DNA of 64,000 bases from Bacteroidales bacterium (GTDB lineage Bacteria; Bacteroidota; Bacteroidia; Bacteroidales; UBA3824): the NCBI GenBank assembly GCA_017412115.1, contig JAFPYR010000083.1, positions 1 through 64,000 on the forward strand. The letters are read 5' to 3'. Made by a program: the position numbers and the translations under genes. The notes below the pieces were generated by a model, which worked only from the letters and a program-made list of their open reading frames with translations, was not told the DNA's origin and did not search any database. Positions 9,276 to 17,667 of the stretch are shown piece after piece. Position 1 is the first letter of the stretch. Every line of letters starts with the position of its first letter.

Positions 9276-11147
9276 ATGAAAAACATACATAAATTATTAG
9301 GTTTGGCACTTTCCGTCGGTATGGTTTCGGGTGTAACTTCTTGTAAAGAGGATTTTCTCGATGTAGACCAGTACGGAATTGTAAGTAGCGATGCCGTAAC
9401 CGAATCGGAAAGCAATATGTTAGCCGGTCTTATTTCTTGCTATGCCGAATTTCATCAAAAGACCAACGGAGATGAGTTCAAACCCAATCTTTGGATGGGA
9501 TGCCACCCGACGATGGATACTCAGGCTACTGGTTGGGACAAAGACTGGAACCAACAAAAATGGAAAGCTGACCAAGGCGAGCTCCTTGACGAATGGAAAG
9601 CTCTTTACAAAGGTATAACCAACTGTAACGATTATATCACAACGCTCGAAGAATTGGGCGAAGAGAAAATCAAAGAGTCAAAAGTTTTGACGGAATATCT
9701 CGCTGAGGCTAAAACGATGCGTGCATATTATTACACATGGCTCGCTCAAAACTGGGGACGTGTTCCTCTTATCGGTACGGGCGAAACATACGTTAATACG
9801 CCGACCAAAGCAAAGGCGAAAGATTACAATGAGATGTGGGATTGGATTATCGCAGATTACGAAGCAGCAAAAGATAATCTTCCTGCTGATTGGAAACCTT
9901 TCAACGGCGAATACGGTCGCGTAACCAAAGGTATGTGTTTGACTTATTTGGCTGACGCTTATTTGTGGAAAGCATTCCGCAATGACGTTCCTGCTACAGA
10001 GGCTGATGAAAATGTTAAGAAGGCAAAAGAGTACCTCAAACAAGTTATTGATTGCGGTCAATACGAACTCAATCCTTCTTACACGACACTTTGGGATCCG
10101 ATTGCTTGGCAGAAAGAGGCTATTTGGGAAGAAGTTGCCGACCCGCAGTCTTGGGATTGGGGTCCTAACAAAAACAACACCCAGTTCTGGTCTACATTCT
10201 ACTCAGCTTGCCCTGCTAACGGCGGTTGGGGTACTCTTTACCTCTCTTGGGAGTGGTATACAAGCTTTGAAGTAGGCGACAAACGCCGCGACGGTTCTGC
10301 TTGTACAGGTCCTGTTGATTTCAAAGAAATTATTGACCCGATTACTCAACAACCTCTTTCTAAGGTTGCTAAATCTCAGTACTGCTACGGACATCACCCG
10401 TATCTTAATATTGCAGTTGGTAACGGTAACGACCTTGCCGCTCACTATCACTACAATATGAACGGTGATTTCGCTCCTTCTATTTGGAGTTTGAAATATT
10501 GGAGAACGGGCGAACCCGAATGGAACGGTCAGACTTATCCTCCGTGCCATGTTTATTGGAAACGTCTTGCTAACGTTTATCTTGACTACGCTGAATGTTG
10601 TTTCCGTACGGGTGCTGAAGCTGAAGGTTGGGAATATATCGAAAAAATCCGTGAACGTGCTTTCGGTTATCTTGAAGACGGACAAGAACAAAAACTTACT
10701 GATACATACTTGCCTTATTATCAGCAGTATCTTACAAGTAAGTTTAATGTTCAATCTCCGCAAGTTGCTCCGACATCTTACCCGATTCCGTTCGGTCATC
10801 AGATTGATAAATCTGCGTATGTAGACGGTAAGACTTATTACACAACTGTAAAAGCTAATTTAGGTTTCAGCTTGGAAGTATGGCAGGTTGCTCTTTTGCA
10901 GGAACGTCGTAAAGAGTTCAACGTAGAATGGGGCTTGCGTCCTGACTTGCAGCGTTCTGGTGTAATTGCTGAACACGTTGCTAAAAACTATCAGGATCAA
11001 AGAGGCAGACAAAGCGATAAAGCGTTGATTGACAATCCTTGGACTCCTGAATACGGATTCACATATTCAGACCAAAAAATGGATATGCCTATTCCGCAGT
11101 CTGAAATCAATAACAATCCGGCATGTGAACAAAACCCCGGATACTAA
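9276..11147 (+). CDS. SusD/RagB-like surface nutrient-binding lipoprotein (second pair)
   Basis: This 623-residue SusD/RagB-family lipoprotein is the partner of the receptor encoded 37 bases upstream. The lipobox ends at Cys23 (GVTSC) and is followed by KED. Family features are the helical segment LAEAKTMRAYYYTWLAQNW, the C-terminal ERRKEFNVEWGLRPDLQRSG helix, and the ending ACEQNPGY. It is rich in Trp and Tyr, as expected of a glycan-binding surface, although this does not identify the ligand. The next gene starts 42 bases later on the same strand, with no terminator between them. Confidence 0.93.
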   Translation: MKNIHKLLGLALSVGMVSGVTSCKEDFLDVDQYGIVSSDAVTESESNMLAGLISCYAEFHQKTNGDEFKPNLWMGCHPTMDTQATGWDKDWNQQKWKADQGELLDEWKALYKGITNCNDYITTLEELGEEKIKESKVLTEYLAEAKTMRAYYYTWLAQNWGRVPLIGTGETYVNTPTKAKAKDYNEMWDWIIADYEAAKDNLPADWKPFNGEYGRVTKGMCLTYLADAYLWKAFRNDVPATEADENVKKAKEYLKQVIDCGQYELNPSYTTLWDPIAWQKEAIWEEVADPQSWDWGPNKNNTQFWSTFYSACPANGGWGTLYLSWEWYTSFEVGDKRRDGSACTGPVDFKEIIDPITQQPLSKVAKSQYCYGHHPYLNIAVGNGNDLAAHYHYNMNGDFAPSIWSLKYWRTGEPEWNGQTYPPCHVYWKRLANVYLDYAECCFRTGAEAEGWEYIEKIRERAFGYLEDGQEQKLTDTYLPYYQQYLTSKFNVQSPQVAPTSYPIPFGHQIDKSAYVDGKTYYTTVKANLGFSLEVWQVALLQERRKEFNVEWGLRPDLQRSGVIAEHVAKNYQDQRGRQSDKALIDNPWTPEYGFTYSDQKMDMPIPQSEINNNPACEQNPGY

Positions 11148-11189
11148 AAAACAATTTGTTAAACAAGAATTTTTTAATAGGTAAATAAT

Positions 11190-11567
11190 ATGAAAAACAT
11201 ATTAAAAGCAGCCGCATTCGCCGCTATATTAGCGGGTCTTGTTTCTTGTGAGAAAAAAGAAATTACTGATTACACTATAGAGACGGTTAATTCCGGCGAT
11301 GTTGTAAAAGAATATGCTACCGGCAAGGTTATCGTAAAATATGACCTTAACGATGAAGTCGGTGAAATTCCTGCTCCGCACTATGTTGTTGCAGGCGAAA
11401 CGGTAACGTTAGCCGCTCCGGCAAAAGTAGTTGATGGAGACGAAACTATAACTTCCTTAGGATGGTCTTTGAATCCCGATGGAACTAAGGCTGATGTTAT
11501 AACGTCTTATAAAGCAGATAAGGGTGCTGTTTTGTACGCTGTTTGGCCGGACGATAAAACAAAATAA
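11190..11567 (+). CDS. Small surface lipoprotein with one InlB-B-type repeat
   Basis: This is a 125-residue lipoprotein with Cys20 (GLVSC) followed by EKKE. After a short linker, residues about 45-120 form one module resembling the InlB B-repeat (Listeria-Bacteroides repeat): a beta strand VIVKYDLND, then GEIPAPHYVVAGETVTL, SLGWSLNPDGT and the closing VLYAVWP. Such modules are small beta-grasp folds in surface proteins; a binding role is likely but unproven. It has no LRR region, unlike the two genes that follow. Its position after susCD suggests an accessory surface protein of this uptake locus. Confidence 0.8.
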   Translation: MKNILKAAAFAAILAGLVSCEKKEITDYTIETVNSGDVVKEYATGKVIVKYDLNDEVGEIPAPHYVVAGETVTLAAPAKVVDGDETITSLGWSLNPDGTKADVITSYKADKGAVLYAVWPDDKTK

Positions 11568-11591
11568 ACTTAATTTAAAAAGTTGAAAGAA

Positions 11592-12815
11592 ATGAACAGA
11601 AAATATATTTTAGTGGCTATGGTGCTAAGTGCCTCGGTTTTGTCTTCATGCACCAAAGAAAAAGAAGACAACTTTACTTATAAGGAAGTACCTGCATCGC
11701 AGGTAGTTTCCGACTTAGGTATCGGTAGTAGAGTCGTTACGTTCAGTATTACGGACGGCGACGGAGAAGCTCCGGCTGATGTCGTAGCCTTGAACGGTTC
11801 TGAAATTGACCTTCCCGCTGCTACCAGTTTCGGTCTTGACGGTTACGATTTTGACGGTTGGGCAACTTCTTATAACGGCACACCGTTAGAGAAAGACAAA
11901 GACGGCAAACAGAAATTGAAAGTTGCAGACAATACCGTTCTTTATGCCGTATGGAAAGTAAGAACAGTTCAGAAAGCGTTAGATGCTTTTGAAAAGGGTG
12001 AAAAAGTTCCCGAAGGTGGTAAACTCGTAATCGAAGAAAAAAATCTTACTGAATGGGAGTTTAAACAACTTTGGAAATTATTTACAGCCGATTATTTTTC
12101 TGAAGTTAACGGTAGTTATACAGAAATTGATTTATCAAAAACTGAAATTACCGAAATACCGAAGATTACATTTGCAAATACCGACCTTAAAGCAATAACA
12201 TTCCCTGAAACGTTGAAAACTATCGGTGAAGAAGCTTTCGAAAATTGTAACTTACTTGAGAGTGTTGATTTTGAGAAAACTGCTATTGAAACTATAGGAA
12301 AAAACGCTTTTAGAGGATGTAATGCTTTGAAATCCGTTGTTATTTCCAATGAGATTAAGGAAGGAGATAAGAAGAGAGACAATACACTTAAATCTATTGA
12401 AGAAGGTGCGTTTCTCAATTGTGAAGCATTAACAAACAAAGATGCGGCTACTCTTTTCGTGATTCCTGCATCAGTATCATCGATAGGTAATAATGCTTTT
12501 TCCGGCACTGCATTTACTAAAATAGAAGTTGGAGCCGGTGTAAAACTTGTTAAATCTGGTACATTTGGTGGATGTACAAGTCTTACCGAGATTACTTTCA
12601 ATTACAATGGTATTGATAAGTTGAGAATCAATCCCAATGTTTTTTATGATTGCCCTGCTTTAACTAAGATTTCTTATAAAGCAGAAAAAGGTGTTGATTT
12701 GGCGATAGGCGAAATACCGGGTAATGATGAAGAAGTATATTCTATCGGTGATGGAAACCATGTTTATGAGGTTGTTGAAACCGAAAAAGTAATTACAGTT
12801 ACAGAAAAAAATTAA
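11592..12815 (+). CDS. Surface lipoprotein: InlB-B-type module plus BspA-like leucine-rich repeats
   Basis: The frame opens at a TTG at 11583, but the ATG at 11592 is preferred because it gives a compact signal peptide with lipobox Cys20 (VLSSC). The protein has 407 residues. An InlB-B-type module (about 45-120; GYDFDGWATS, VLYAVWK) is followed by a spacer and BspA-type leucine-rich repeats from about residue 170, with units such as LKTIGEEAFENCNLLESV and SIGNNAFSGTAFTKIEV. Proteins of this class sit on the cell surface and often bind host or matrix proteins or glycans. The gap to the previous gene is 24 bases. It is probably co-transcribed with the upstream susCD pair. Confidence 0.85.
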   Translation: MNRKYILVAMVLSASVLSSCTKEKEDNFTYKEVPASQVVSDLGIGSRVVTFSITDGDGEAPADVVALNGSEIDLPAATSFGLDGYDFDGWATSYNGTPLEKDKDGKQKLKVADNTVLYAVWKVRTVQKALDAFEKGEKVPEGGKLVIEEKNLTEWEFKQLWKLFTADYFSEVNGSYTEIDLSKTEITEIPKITFANTDLKAITFPETLKTIGEEAFENCNLLESVDFEKTAIETIGKNAFRGCNALKSVVISNEIKEGDKKRDNTLKSIEEGAFLNCEALTNKDAATLFVIPASVSSIGNNAFSGTAFTKIEVGAGVKLVKSGTFGGCTSLTEITFNYNGIDKLRINPNVFYDCPALTKISYKAEKGVDLAIGEIPGNDEEVYSIGDGNHVYEVVETEKVITVTEKN

Positions 12816-12824
12816 GGAGGGTGA
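12814..12824 (+). promoter_or_regulatory. Unusually strong Shine-Dalgarno sequence
   Basis: AAGGAGGGTGA lies 6 bases before the ATG at 12831 and overlaps the TAA of the upstream gene. It is almost fully complementary to the usual 16S 3' end (TAAGGAGGTGAT with one extra G). Other starts in this window lack such a sequence, as expected for Bacteroidota. Confidence 0.7.
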
Positions 12825-12830
12825 TTAATC

Positions 12831-14297
12831 ATGATTAGAAGAATATTAACAGTAGCGGCTTTTCTTGGTTTTTTAGCAACTGTTTCGAGTTGTACGAAAG
12901 AGACTGAGAACGACCCTGTTACTATAAATGCAAAAGACGAAGTAAACGTTTCCGTTTTGGCGGGAAAAATTGTTACGGTAGATTTTAGAACTGACGGTAT
13001 CGCCGGTGCGGAAACACCCGCAGCAATATCAGTTGCCAACGGTGATAAAATAAAATTACCGAAACTTACTTTGAGTAAAGAGGCGGCTGAATTTATGGTA
13101 CATAAAGGTTGGTCGGATGGTACAAACTTTTATGAGCCTGAAAAAGAGTATGATGTTACCGGCAATACGGTTTTCAATGCTGTTTGGGCGTTCAAACCAT
13201 TAAAGCAAGAAGCTTTGGAGGGTTTACTGAAATATGTTGATTTCGATTCAGACGAGGTTGTTGAGATTCCGTTGGAAGGTACTGTAAAGAATCTTAATAA
13301 ATTAGTAGAGAAAATTTCTGAAGCAATTTCTCACTCTAATTTAAAAGTAGTTTTAGATCTTTCGAGGGTTGAGGAACTTGAAAAAGTTAGCCTTGGAACA
13401 GATACTGAAGAAGACATAGAGCAGCTTGTTTATCTTTATGGTTTGATTCTTCCGGAAACAGTAAAAAAAGTTACTATTTATGGTAGTAGAATTCAAGAAT
13501 TTACGATTCCAAAATATGTGGTAGATGTTACTTTGAAAGGTAACAATAAACTAACTTCTCTAAAATTTGAAGATGGTTCTGTTTGTGACGAACTTACAAT
13601 TGAAGAGGCTGCAAATTTGGAAAGCATTGATTTGCCTAAGACTTCATTGTGTAGTGTTAAGATAGCAAATTGTCCGAAGTTGAAATCAATAGAGGTTACA
13701 TCATCGTACTTAGACGAATGGGCTTTTGAAGGCTGTACTGCTCTTGAAAGTGTAACTTTAAATGAGTCTATTTCTGAAATAAAAGATGGTACTTTCTTTG
13801 TGTGCGAATCTTTGAAGTCAATTACAATACCAAAAACTGTAACGGAAATCGGAGCGTCTGCTTTTGCTGGTTGTAAATCATTGCAATCAATTGTGATTCC
13901 GTCAGCGGTAAAGGAGATTGGCTCGTCTGCTTTTGCCTATTGTGAATCGTTAACTTCGGTTGAGGTTAAAGTGAAGACTGAAGAAGATGGAGTTGTATTA
14001 CCCGATATTGAAACCAATATCTTCGGTTCTGGTGCGTTGACTCAGTATGATGCAGAGAAAGAGGAGCGTTCCTATAGAGACAATCTCAAGATTACTTTCA
14101 CGAAACCTGACGGCAAAAAAGCTAAAAAATCAGAGATTCCGAATTTCGCAGAATGTGATTGGCGTACGGCTGTAATGAATGTACTTCATATTCCTGATGA
14201 TGACGAAACGGGAACGCCATTAACAGGAGAAAAACTTACAGAATACATTGATAGCCACTTTGACTTTGAAAAAGAAGACGAGACAAAAACGAAATAG
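12831..14297 (+). CDS. Surface lipoprotein: InlB-B-type module plus BspA-like leucine-rich repeats
   Basis: This 488-residue lipoprotein has Cys21 (ATVSSC), followed by TKETEND. Residues about 45-120 resemble the InlB B-repeat module of the two preceding genes (HKGWSDG, VFNAVWAFK). BspA-type leucine-rich repeats run from about 230 to 385, including LESVTLNESISEI, LKSITIPKTVTEIGASAFAG and LQSIVIPSAVKEIGSSAFAY. It is the third protein in a row with the same order of lipobox, InlB-type module and variable remainder, so the three probably arose by duplication. A terminator follows directly. The function is probably surface binding; the ligand is unknown. Confidence 0.85.
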   Translation: MIRRILTVAAFLGFLATVSSCTKETENDPVTINAKDEVNVSVLAGKIVTVDFRTDGIAGAETPAAISVANGDKIKLPKLTLSKEAAEFMVHKGWSDGTNFYEPEKEYDVTGNTVFNAVWAFKPLKQEALEGLLKYVDFDSDEVVEIPLEGTVKNLNKLVEKISEAISHSNLKVVLDLSRVEELEKVSLGTDTEEDIEQLVYLYGLILPETVKKVTIYGSRIQEFTIPKYVVDVTLKGNNKLTSLKFEDGSVCDELTIEEAANLESIDLPKTSLCSVKIANCPKLKSIEVTSSYLDEWAFEGCTALESVTLNESISEIKDGTFFVCESLKSITIPKTVTEIGASAFAGCKSLQSIVIPSAVKEIGSSAFAYCESLTSVEVKVKTEEDGVVLPDIETNIFGSGALTQYDAEKEERSYRDNLKITFTKPDGKKAKKSEIPNFAECDWRTAVMNVLHIPDDDETGTPLTGEKLTEYIDSHFDFEKEDETKTK

Positions 14298-14319
14298 TTT
14301 TCTTTGATATTAAAAAAGG

Positions 14320-14354
14320 CATCCGGCAGAGAAAGTCTGCCGGATGTTTTTTTT
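14320..14354 (+). terminator. Rho-independent terminator ending the second susCD-lipoprotein unit
   Basis: CATCCGGCAGA (14320-14330), loop GAAAG, and TCTGCCGGATG (14336-14346) form a perfect 11-pair GC-rich stem followed by eight T. It lies 22 bases after the last stop codon. Confidence 0.95.
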
Positions 14355-14389
14355 GTGTGTGGGTGTATGAAAAACGAGATTTTATTTAA

Positions 14390-14460
14390 TAACCCCGCAC
14401 ATTCATTTCTACGCTTGAATGTACGGGGTTATAGAACTACCGTCTTTCAGACGGTTAGTT
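14390..14460. repeat. Two consecutive hairpins (REP-like or mobile-element end)
   Basis: The first hairpin pairs 14390-14405 with 14416-14431 (15 of 16 positions, TAACCCCG/CGGGGTTA at the base, 10-base loop). The second pairs AACTACCGTC (14435-14444) with GACGGTTAGTT (14450-14460) around a TTTCA loop, with one bulged base. Neither is followed by a T-run and a terminator already lies upstream, so they look like a palindromic repeat unit or the subterminal hairpins of an IS200/IS605-type or REP element. No transposase is adjacent. Confidence 0.55.
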
Positions 14461-14488
14461 TGATGTATGTCAAAATATCGTCTGTGAT

Positions 14489-15258
14489 TTATAACGAGTC
14501 TTTTAGTTTTTCGATTTCTTCGATAGAGAGTTTTGAAACTTTGACTATCAATTCAATAGGTATATTATTTTTTAGCATTTCAAGAGCTGTTTCGATGAGA
14601 GCTTTTTTCTCGCCAATTTCTATACCTTCAGCACGGCCTTCGGCAATGCCTTCAGCGCGACCTTCAGCAATGCCTTCAGCGCGACCTTCAGCACGGCCTT
14701 CAGCACGACCTTCGTTAAAACCTTCTATGTGTCCGTCCTCCCTTGCTGTTTCAAAAACATCAAGTGTGTCGCGGTAATGTTTTAACGATTCTTCGTATTT
14801 GTCGCGTTGTTCTGACCCGAGATGCGCAACTTCCGCAAGTTCTTCCAACCGTTTAAAAACCGCATTTTGCGCTGCCCATGGCATTCTTGCTAATGTAGAC
14901 ATATTTTTAAATAAATAAATCCATTTTTCAAAATCAGTTTCACAATCTTCTTGTTCTTTTTCAAATAACGGAAGTTGCAAGAAGGTCATTCTTATATCCT
15001 TGGAAAAAACTTGTTTATGTGTTTGGTCCATTAGAACGACATCCGTTCTAAAATCCGGTATGTCATCCAATTTGAAGTTCATAAAGGCTACAAAATATAC
15101 AGCTTTTATGTCATACCGCCATTTTTTCCCGCTTTCACCTTGTCGTACTATGGCCTTTGATACATAAAAAATACTGCGTTTTTTAAAGTAGCCCTGCTTT
15201 TTGTTTTGCATTTGATGAAGTTGTTTCCGATCCGATTTTGCTTTTCGGTTTTGTAAAG
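14489..15258 (-). pseudogene. Truncated, frameshifted Rpn/PD-(D/E)XK nuclease family 'transposase' gene
   Basis: The intact frame 14489-15211 encodes 240 residues matching the C-terminal two thirds of the Rpn/PD-(D/E)XK transposase-like family: MQNKKQGYFKKRSIFY, KAVYFVAFMNF, WIYLFKNM and the tail helix SIEEIEKLK. Family members normally have about 100 more N-terminal residues carrying most of the nuclease core. Upstream, the +1-shifted frame 15214-15258 reads YKTEKQNRIGNNFI. This resembles the conserved segment just before the family's FIVEMQ motif, with about 4 bases lost at the junction. The remaining upstream part is missing and the iorB terminator begins right there. The fragment is therefore a decayed gene without a visible promoter. 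Confidence 0.75.
14625..14708 (-). repeat. Seven 12-base tandem repeats encoding EGRA/EGIA
   Basis: Seven units of the form CCTTCAGCRNGR lie inside the Rpn-family fragment and encode alternating EGRA and EGIA tetrapeptides near its C-terminus. Charged EGR(A/E) repeats are common in this family and prone to slippage. An apparent + strand reading frame through the repeats (PSARPSAMPSARP) is an antisense artefact. Confidence 0.85.
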
Positions 15259-15264
15259 CATATT

Positions 15265-15326
15265 AAAAAACTGTCGAAAAAGGGGAGGAGTTTTATATAA
15301 AAATCCTCCTTTTCGACAGTTTTTTC
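15265..15326 (-). terminator. Terminator of the iorAB operon
   Basis: ACTGTCGAAAA...GGAGGA (15270-15289) pairs with TCCTCCTTTTCGACAGT (15304-15320), a 17-pair stem with a 3-base bulge. A-runs and T-runs flank both sides, so it could act in either direction. It lies just downstream of the iorB stop codon on the minus strand. Confidence 0.88.
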
Positions 15327-15347
15327 TTTTGAATTATAAAAAATAAA

Positions 15348-15917
15348 TTAGTTGTTAACGCCGGCGTCAAACGCTTTTAAGTTTGTCTCTACGATAGCCT
15401 CGCCTTTTTTTGCGAAAATCGTTTTAACAGCCTCGCGAAGTTGTTCTACGCTGAGAATTTCAATAAATGGTGCTGCCATTCCGAGCAAAACCATATTTGC
15501 TGCTTTGGGCATTGCAACTTGTTTTGCAATTTCTTCAATATCAAGTTTTTTGATGTTAGGCAATGTGTCCAATTCTGCAAATAGTTTAGCCTCGTCGGGG
15601 TAGTCGGGAATGTTGATAAAAGGTTTTGCATTTGTTACGACCTGAGACTTTTTGTTCAAATAAGGCAAATAACGCAAAACTTCCATCGGCTCCATCGAAA
15701 TAAGCAAATCGGCTTTCCCTTTTGGAATCAAATCAGAGTAAATCTCTGAATCAGAAAGTCTTAAATTGCTTTGAACGTCGCCGCCCCTCTGACTCATACC
15801 ATGAACCTCAGCCTGTTTTAAAAACAATCCGGCTTTTGTAGCTGCTTCGCCAATAACGGTTGCGATAGAGAGGATTCCTTGTCCGCCTACACCGCAAAGT
15901 ATTAAATCTTTCTTCAT
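15348..15917 (-). CDS. iorB: Indolepyruvate ferredoxin oxidoreductase, beta subunit
   Basis: This 189-residue protein is the small gamma-type subunit of 2-oxoacid:ferredoxin oxidoreductases. With IorA it oxidatively decarboxylates aryl pyruvates to aryl-acetyl-CoA, or in reverse makes them from arylacetates, in the cytoplasm. The start MKKDLILCGVGGQGILSIA carries the diagnostic GVGGQG loop at 9-14. HGMSQRGGDVQSNLR (39-53) is the other conserved segment of this family. Its ATG overlaps the iorA stop by 4 bases (ATGA), implying translational coupling. The length is normal. Confidence 0.93.
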   Translation of the reverse strand: MKKDLILCGVGGQGILSIATVIGEAATKAGLFLKQAEVHGMSQRGGDVQSNLRLSDSEIYSDLIPKGKADLLISMEPMEVLRYLPYLNKKSQVVTNAKPFINIPDYPDEAKLFAELDTLPNIKKLDIEEIAKQVAMPKAANMVLLGMAAPFIEILSVEQLREAVKTIFAKKGEAIVETNLKAFDAGVNN

Positions 15918-17500
15918 TTTTTCTTGTGTCTTTTAAGGGTTTGCATACATTCGCGGCGGGGAATTATAACCGAAACGCCGTTATAATTGATTTCTTCCTC
16001 GATAATTTTGGTAATTTCGGGCATATTTTTCGGCATCGGAACCACAACTCTAACGTGCTTAGGATCAACGCCCAAACCTATACAAATAGCCTCGTATTTG
16101 TTTAAGCCTGCCGAATCTTGACCGCCTGTCATTCCCGTTGTTAAATTATCAGAAATTATGACCGTGATATTAGCATTTTCATTAACGGCGTCCAAAAGAC
16201 CTGTCATTCCCGAATGTGTGAAAGTTGAGTCGCCGATAACAGCGATTGCGGGGAAAAGACCTGCATCAGCCGCGCCTTTTGCCATAGTGATTGAAGCTCC
16301 CATATCCACGCAACTTGCCAATGCTTGAAACGGTGGCAATGCGCCCAAAGTATAGCAACCTATATCGCCGAAAACTCTTGCATTTTCATATTTTTTGATA
16401 ACCTCTTTCAATGCTCCGTAAACATCTCTGTGTCCGCAGCCTTGACAAAGTTGAGGCGGACGGTTTGAAAGATTTTGAGCGGCAGAGAAATCTTCTTCGA
16501 TTTTAACGCCGAAAGCCTGAGCCACAGCATCCGGTGTGAGTTCGCCTTGACGTGGCAAATTACCAGTCAGACGTCCCAAAACTTCAGCTTTGTCGCCGAC
16601 AATTCTCTTAACGTCCTCTTCTACAACGGGTTGTCCGTCTTCTACGACGAGGATTTTTTTGCAGTCTTTGGTTAAATTCAAAACTGCTTGTTCGGGCAGT
16701 GGGTATTGAGAAATTTTTAAAAGTTTTATGCCTTTGACGCCGTAATTTTCAATGGCTTCTTTAACGTAGTTGTAACCTATGCCGCAGGCTACAACAGCCA
16801 AATCCTGACCGTAATTTTCTTCACGGTTGAAAACGGATTTTTCAGCGGCGTTTTTCATTTGGGGCTGTTTTTCAATCAAACCGGCGTATTGTTTTTTAGC
16901 GATTCCGGGCAAAAGCACCCAACCGCGTGATGTTGAAGGATTAAAAGGATTCATATCCTTGATTTCGTCGATTTTAACGGCAGCCCTTGAATGAGCAAGA
17001 CGTGTTACAACTCTCAACAAAACAGGCTCTTGAAGTTTTTCGCTGAGTTCAAAAGCGATTTTCATCATATCGAAAGCCTCTTGTTGGTTTGAGGGTTCAA
17101 AAATAGGAATCATTGCAAATTTTCCGTAAAATCTTGAATCCTGTTCGTTTTGACTCGAATGCATTGACGGGTCATCAGCTGCCAAAACGACCAAACCACC
17201 GTTAACACCTGTTACGGCGGAGTTTACAAAAGCATCGGCACATACGTTCATGCCGACATGTTTCATACAAACTAACGCTCTTTTTCCGGCGTAAGACATA
17301 CCCAAAGCGGCTTCCATGGCCGTTTTTTCGTTAGTGCACCAACGAGAGTGGATATTCCGCTCTTTGGCGGTTTGATTGTTTTGAATAAATTCGGTAATTT
17401 CAGTGGACGGCGTTCCCGGATATGCGTAAACGCCGGAAAGTCCGGCATATATCGCACCTAAAGCAATCGCTTCGTCCCCTAATAATAAAGTTTTTTCCAT
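15914..17500 (-). CDS. iorA: Indolepyruvate ferredoxin oxidoreductase, alpha subunit (no ferredoxin domain)
   Basis: This 528-residue thiamine-diphosphate enzyme is the large subunit paired with IorB. The N-terminal pyrimidine-binding region has YPGTPSTE (27-34). The CQGCGHRD segment starts at C352. The TPP-binding IGDSTFTHSG...NLTTGMTGGQD region follows. Archaeal and many bacterial IorA proteins continue with a C-terminal two-[4Fe-4S] ferredoxin domain after the conserved RREC. Here the protein ends about ten residues after RREC, so electrons must leave by a separate ferredoxin or another route. This short form is, as far as I know, usual in Bacteroidota. The gene heads the iorAB operon. Confidence 0.93.
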   Translation of the reverse strand: MEKTLLLGDEAIALGAIYAGLSGVYAYPGTPSTEITEFIQNNQTAKERNIHSRWCTNEKTAMEAALGMSYAGKRALVCMKHVGMNVCADAFVNSAVTGVNGGLVVLAADDPSMHSSQNEQDSRFYGKFAMIPIFEPSNQQEAFDMMKIAFELSEKLQEPVLLRVVTRLAHSRAAVKIDEIKDMNPFNPSTSRGWVLLPGIAKKQYAGLIEKQPQMKNAAEKSVFNREENYGQDLAVVACGIGYNYVKEAIENYGVKGIKLLKISQYPLPEQAVLNLTKDCKKILVVEDGQPVVEEDVKRIVGDKAEVLGRLTGNLPRQGELTPDAVAQAFGVKIEEDFSAAQNLSNRPPQLCQGCGHRDVYGALKEVIKKYENARVFGDIGCYTLGALPPFQALASCVDMGASITMAKGAADAGLFPAIAVIGDSTFTHSGMTGLLDAVNENANITVIISDNLTTGMTGGQDSAGLNKYEAICIGLGVDPKHVRVVVPMPKNMPEITKIIEEEINYNGVSVIIPRRECMQTLKRHKKK

Positions 17501-17607
17501 CAGAAAAGAAATTTTTTTTTAAAAATCGGGGGTAAAGTTACAAAATTTTTTCTGAAAAAGGGGAAAGAATACGGTTTTATTTTTTTATTGTGGTTCTCTT
17601 TTTTTAG

Positions 17608-17646
17608 AAATCCGCAGTTTGATATGATTTTTCAAACTGCGGATTT
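17608..17646 (-). terminator. Hairpin terminator of the GH53 polysaccharide locus
   Basis: AAATCCGCAGTTTGA (17608-17622) and TCAAACTGCGGATTT (17632-17646) form a perfect 15-pair stem just after the GH53 stop codon. On the minus strand the tail is TTTCTAAAAA, so the T-run is weak on that side and stronger on the plus strand. Confidence 0.75.
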
Positions 17647-17667
17647 TTTTGTTAAAAGAAAATACCT

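Noticed and set aside
14625-14708. Possible CRISPR-like or VNTR array
   Set aside because: The 12-base units have no spacers and lie in frame inside a coding fragment whose family is known for such charged repeats.
14304-14777. A 157-codon + strand frame with PSARPSAMPSARP repeats
   Set aside because: It is antisense to the EGRA/EGIA repeat region of the Rpn-family fragment and starts in the terminator; no promoter or homology supports it.
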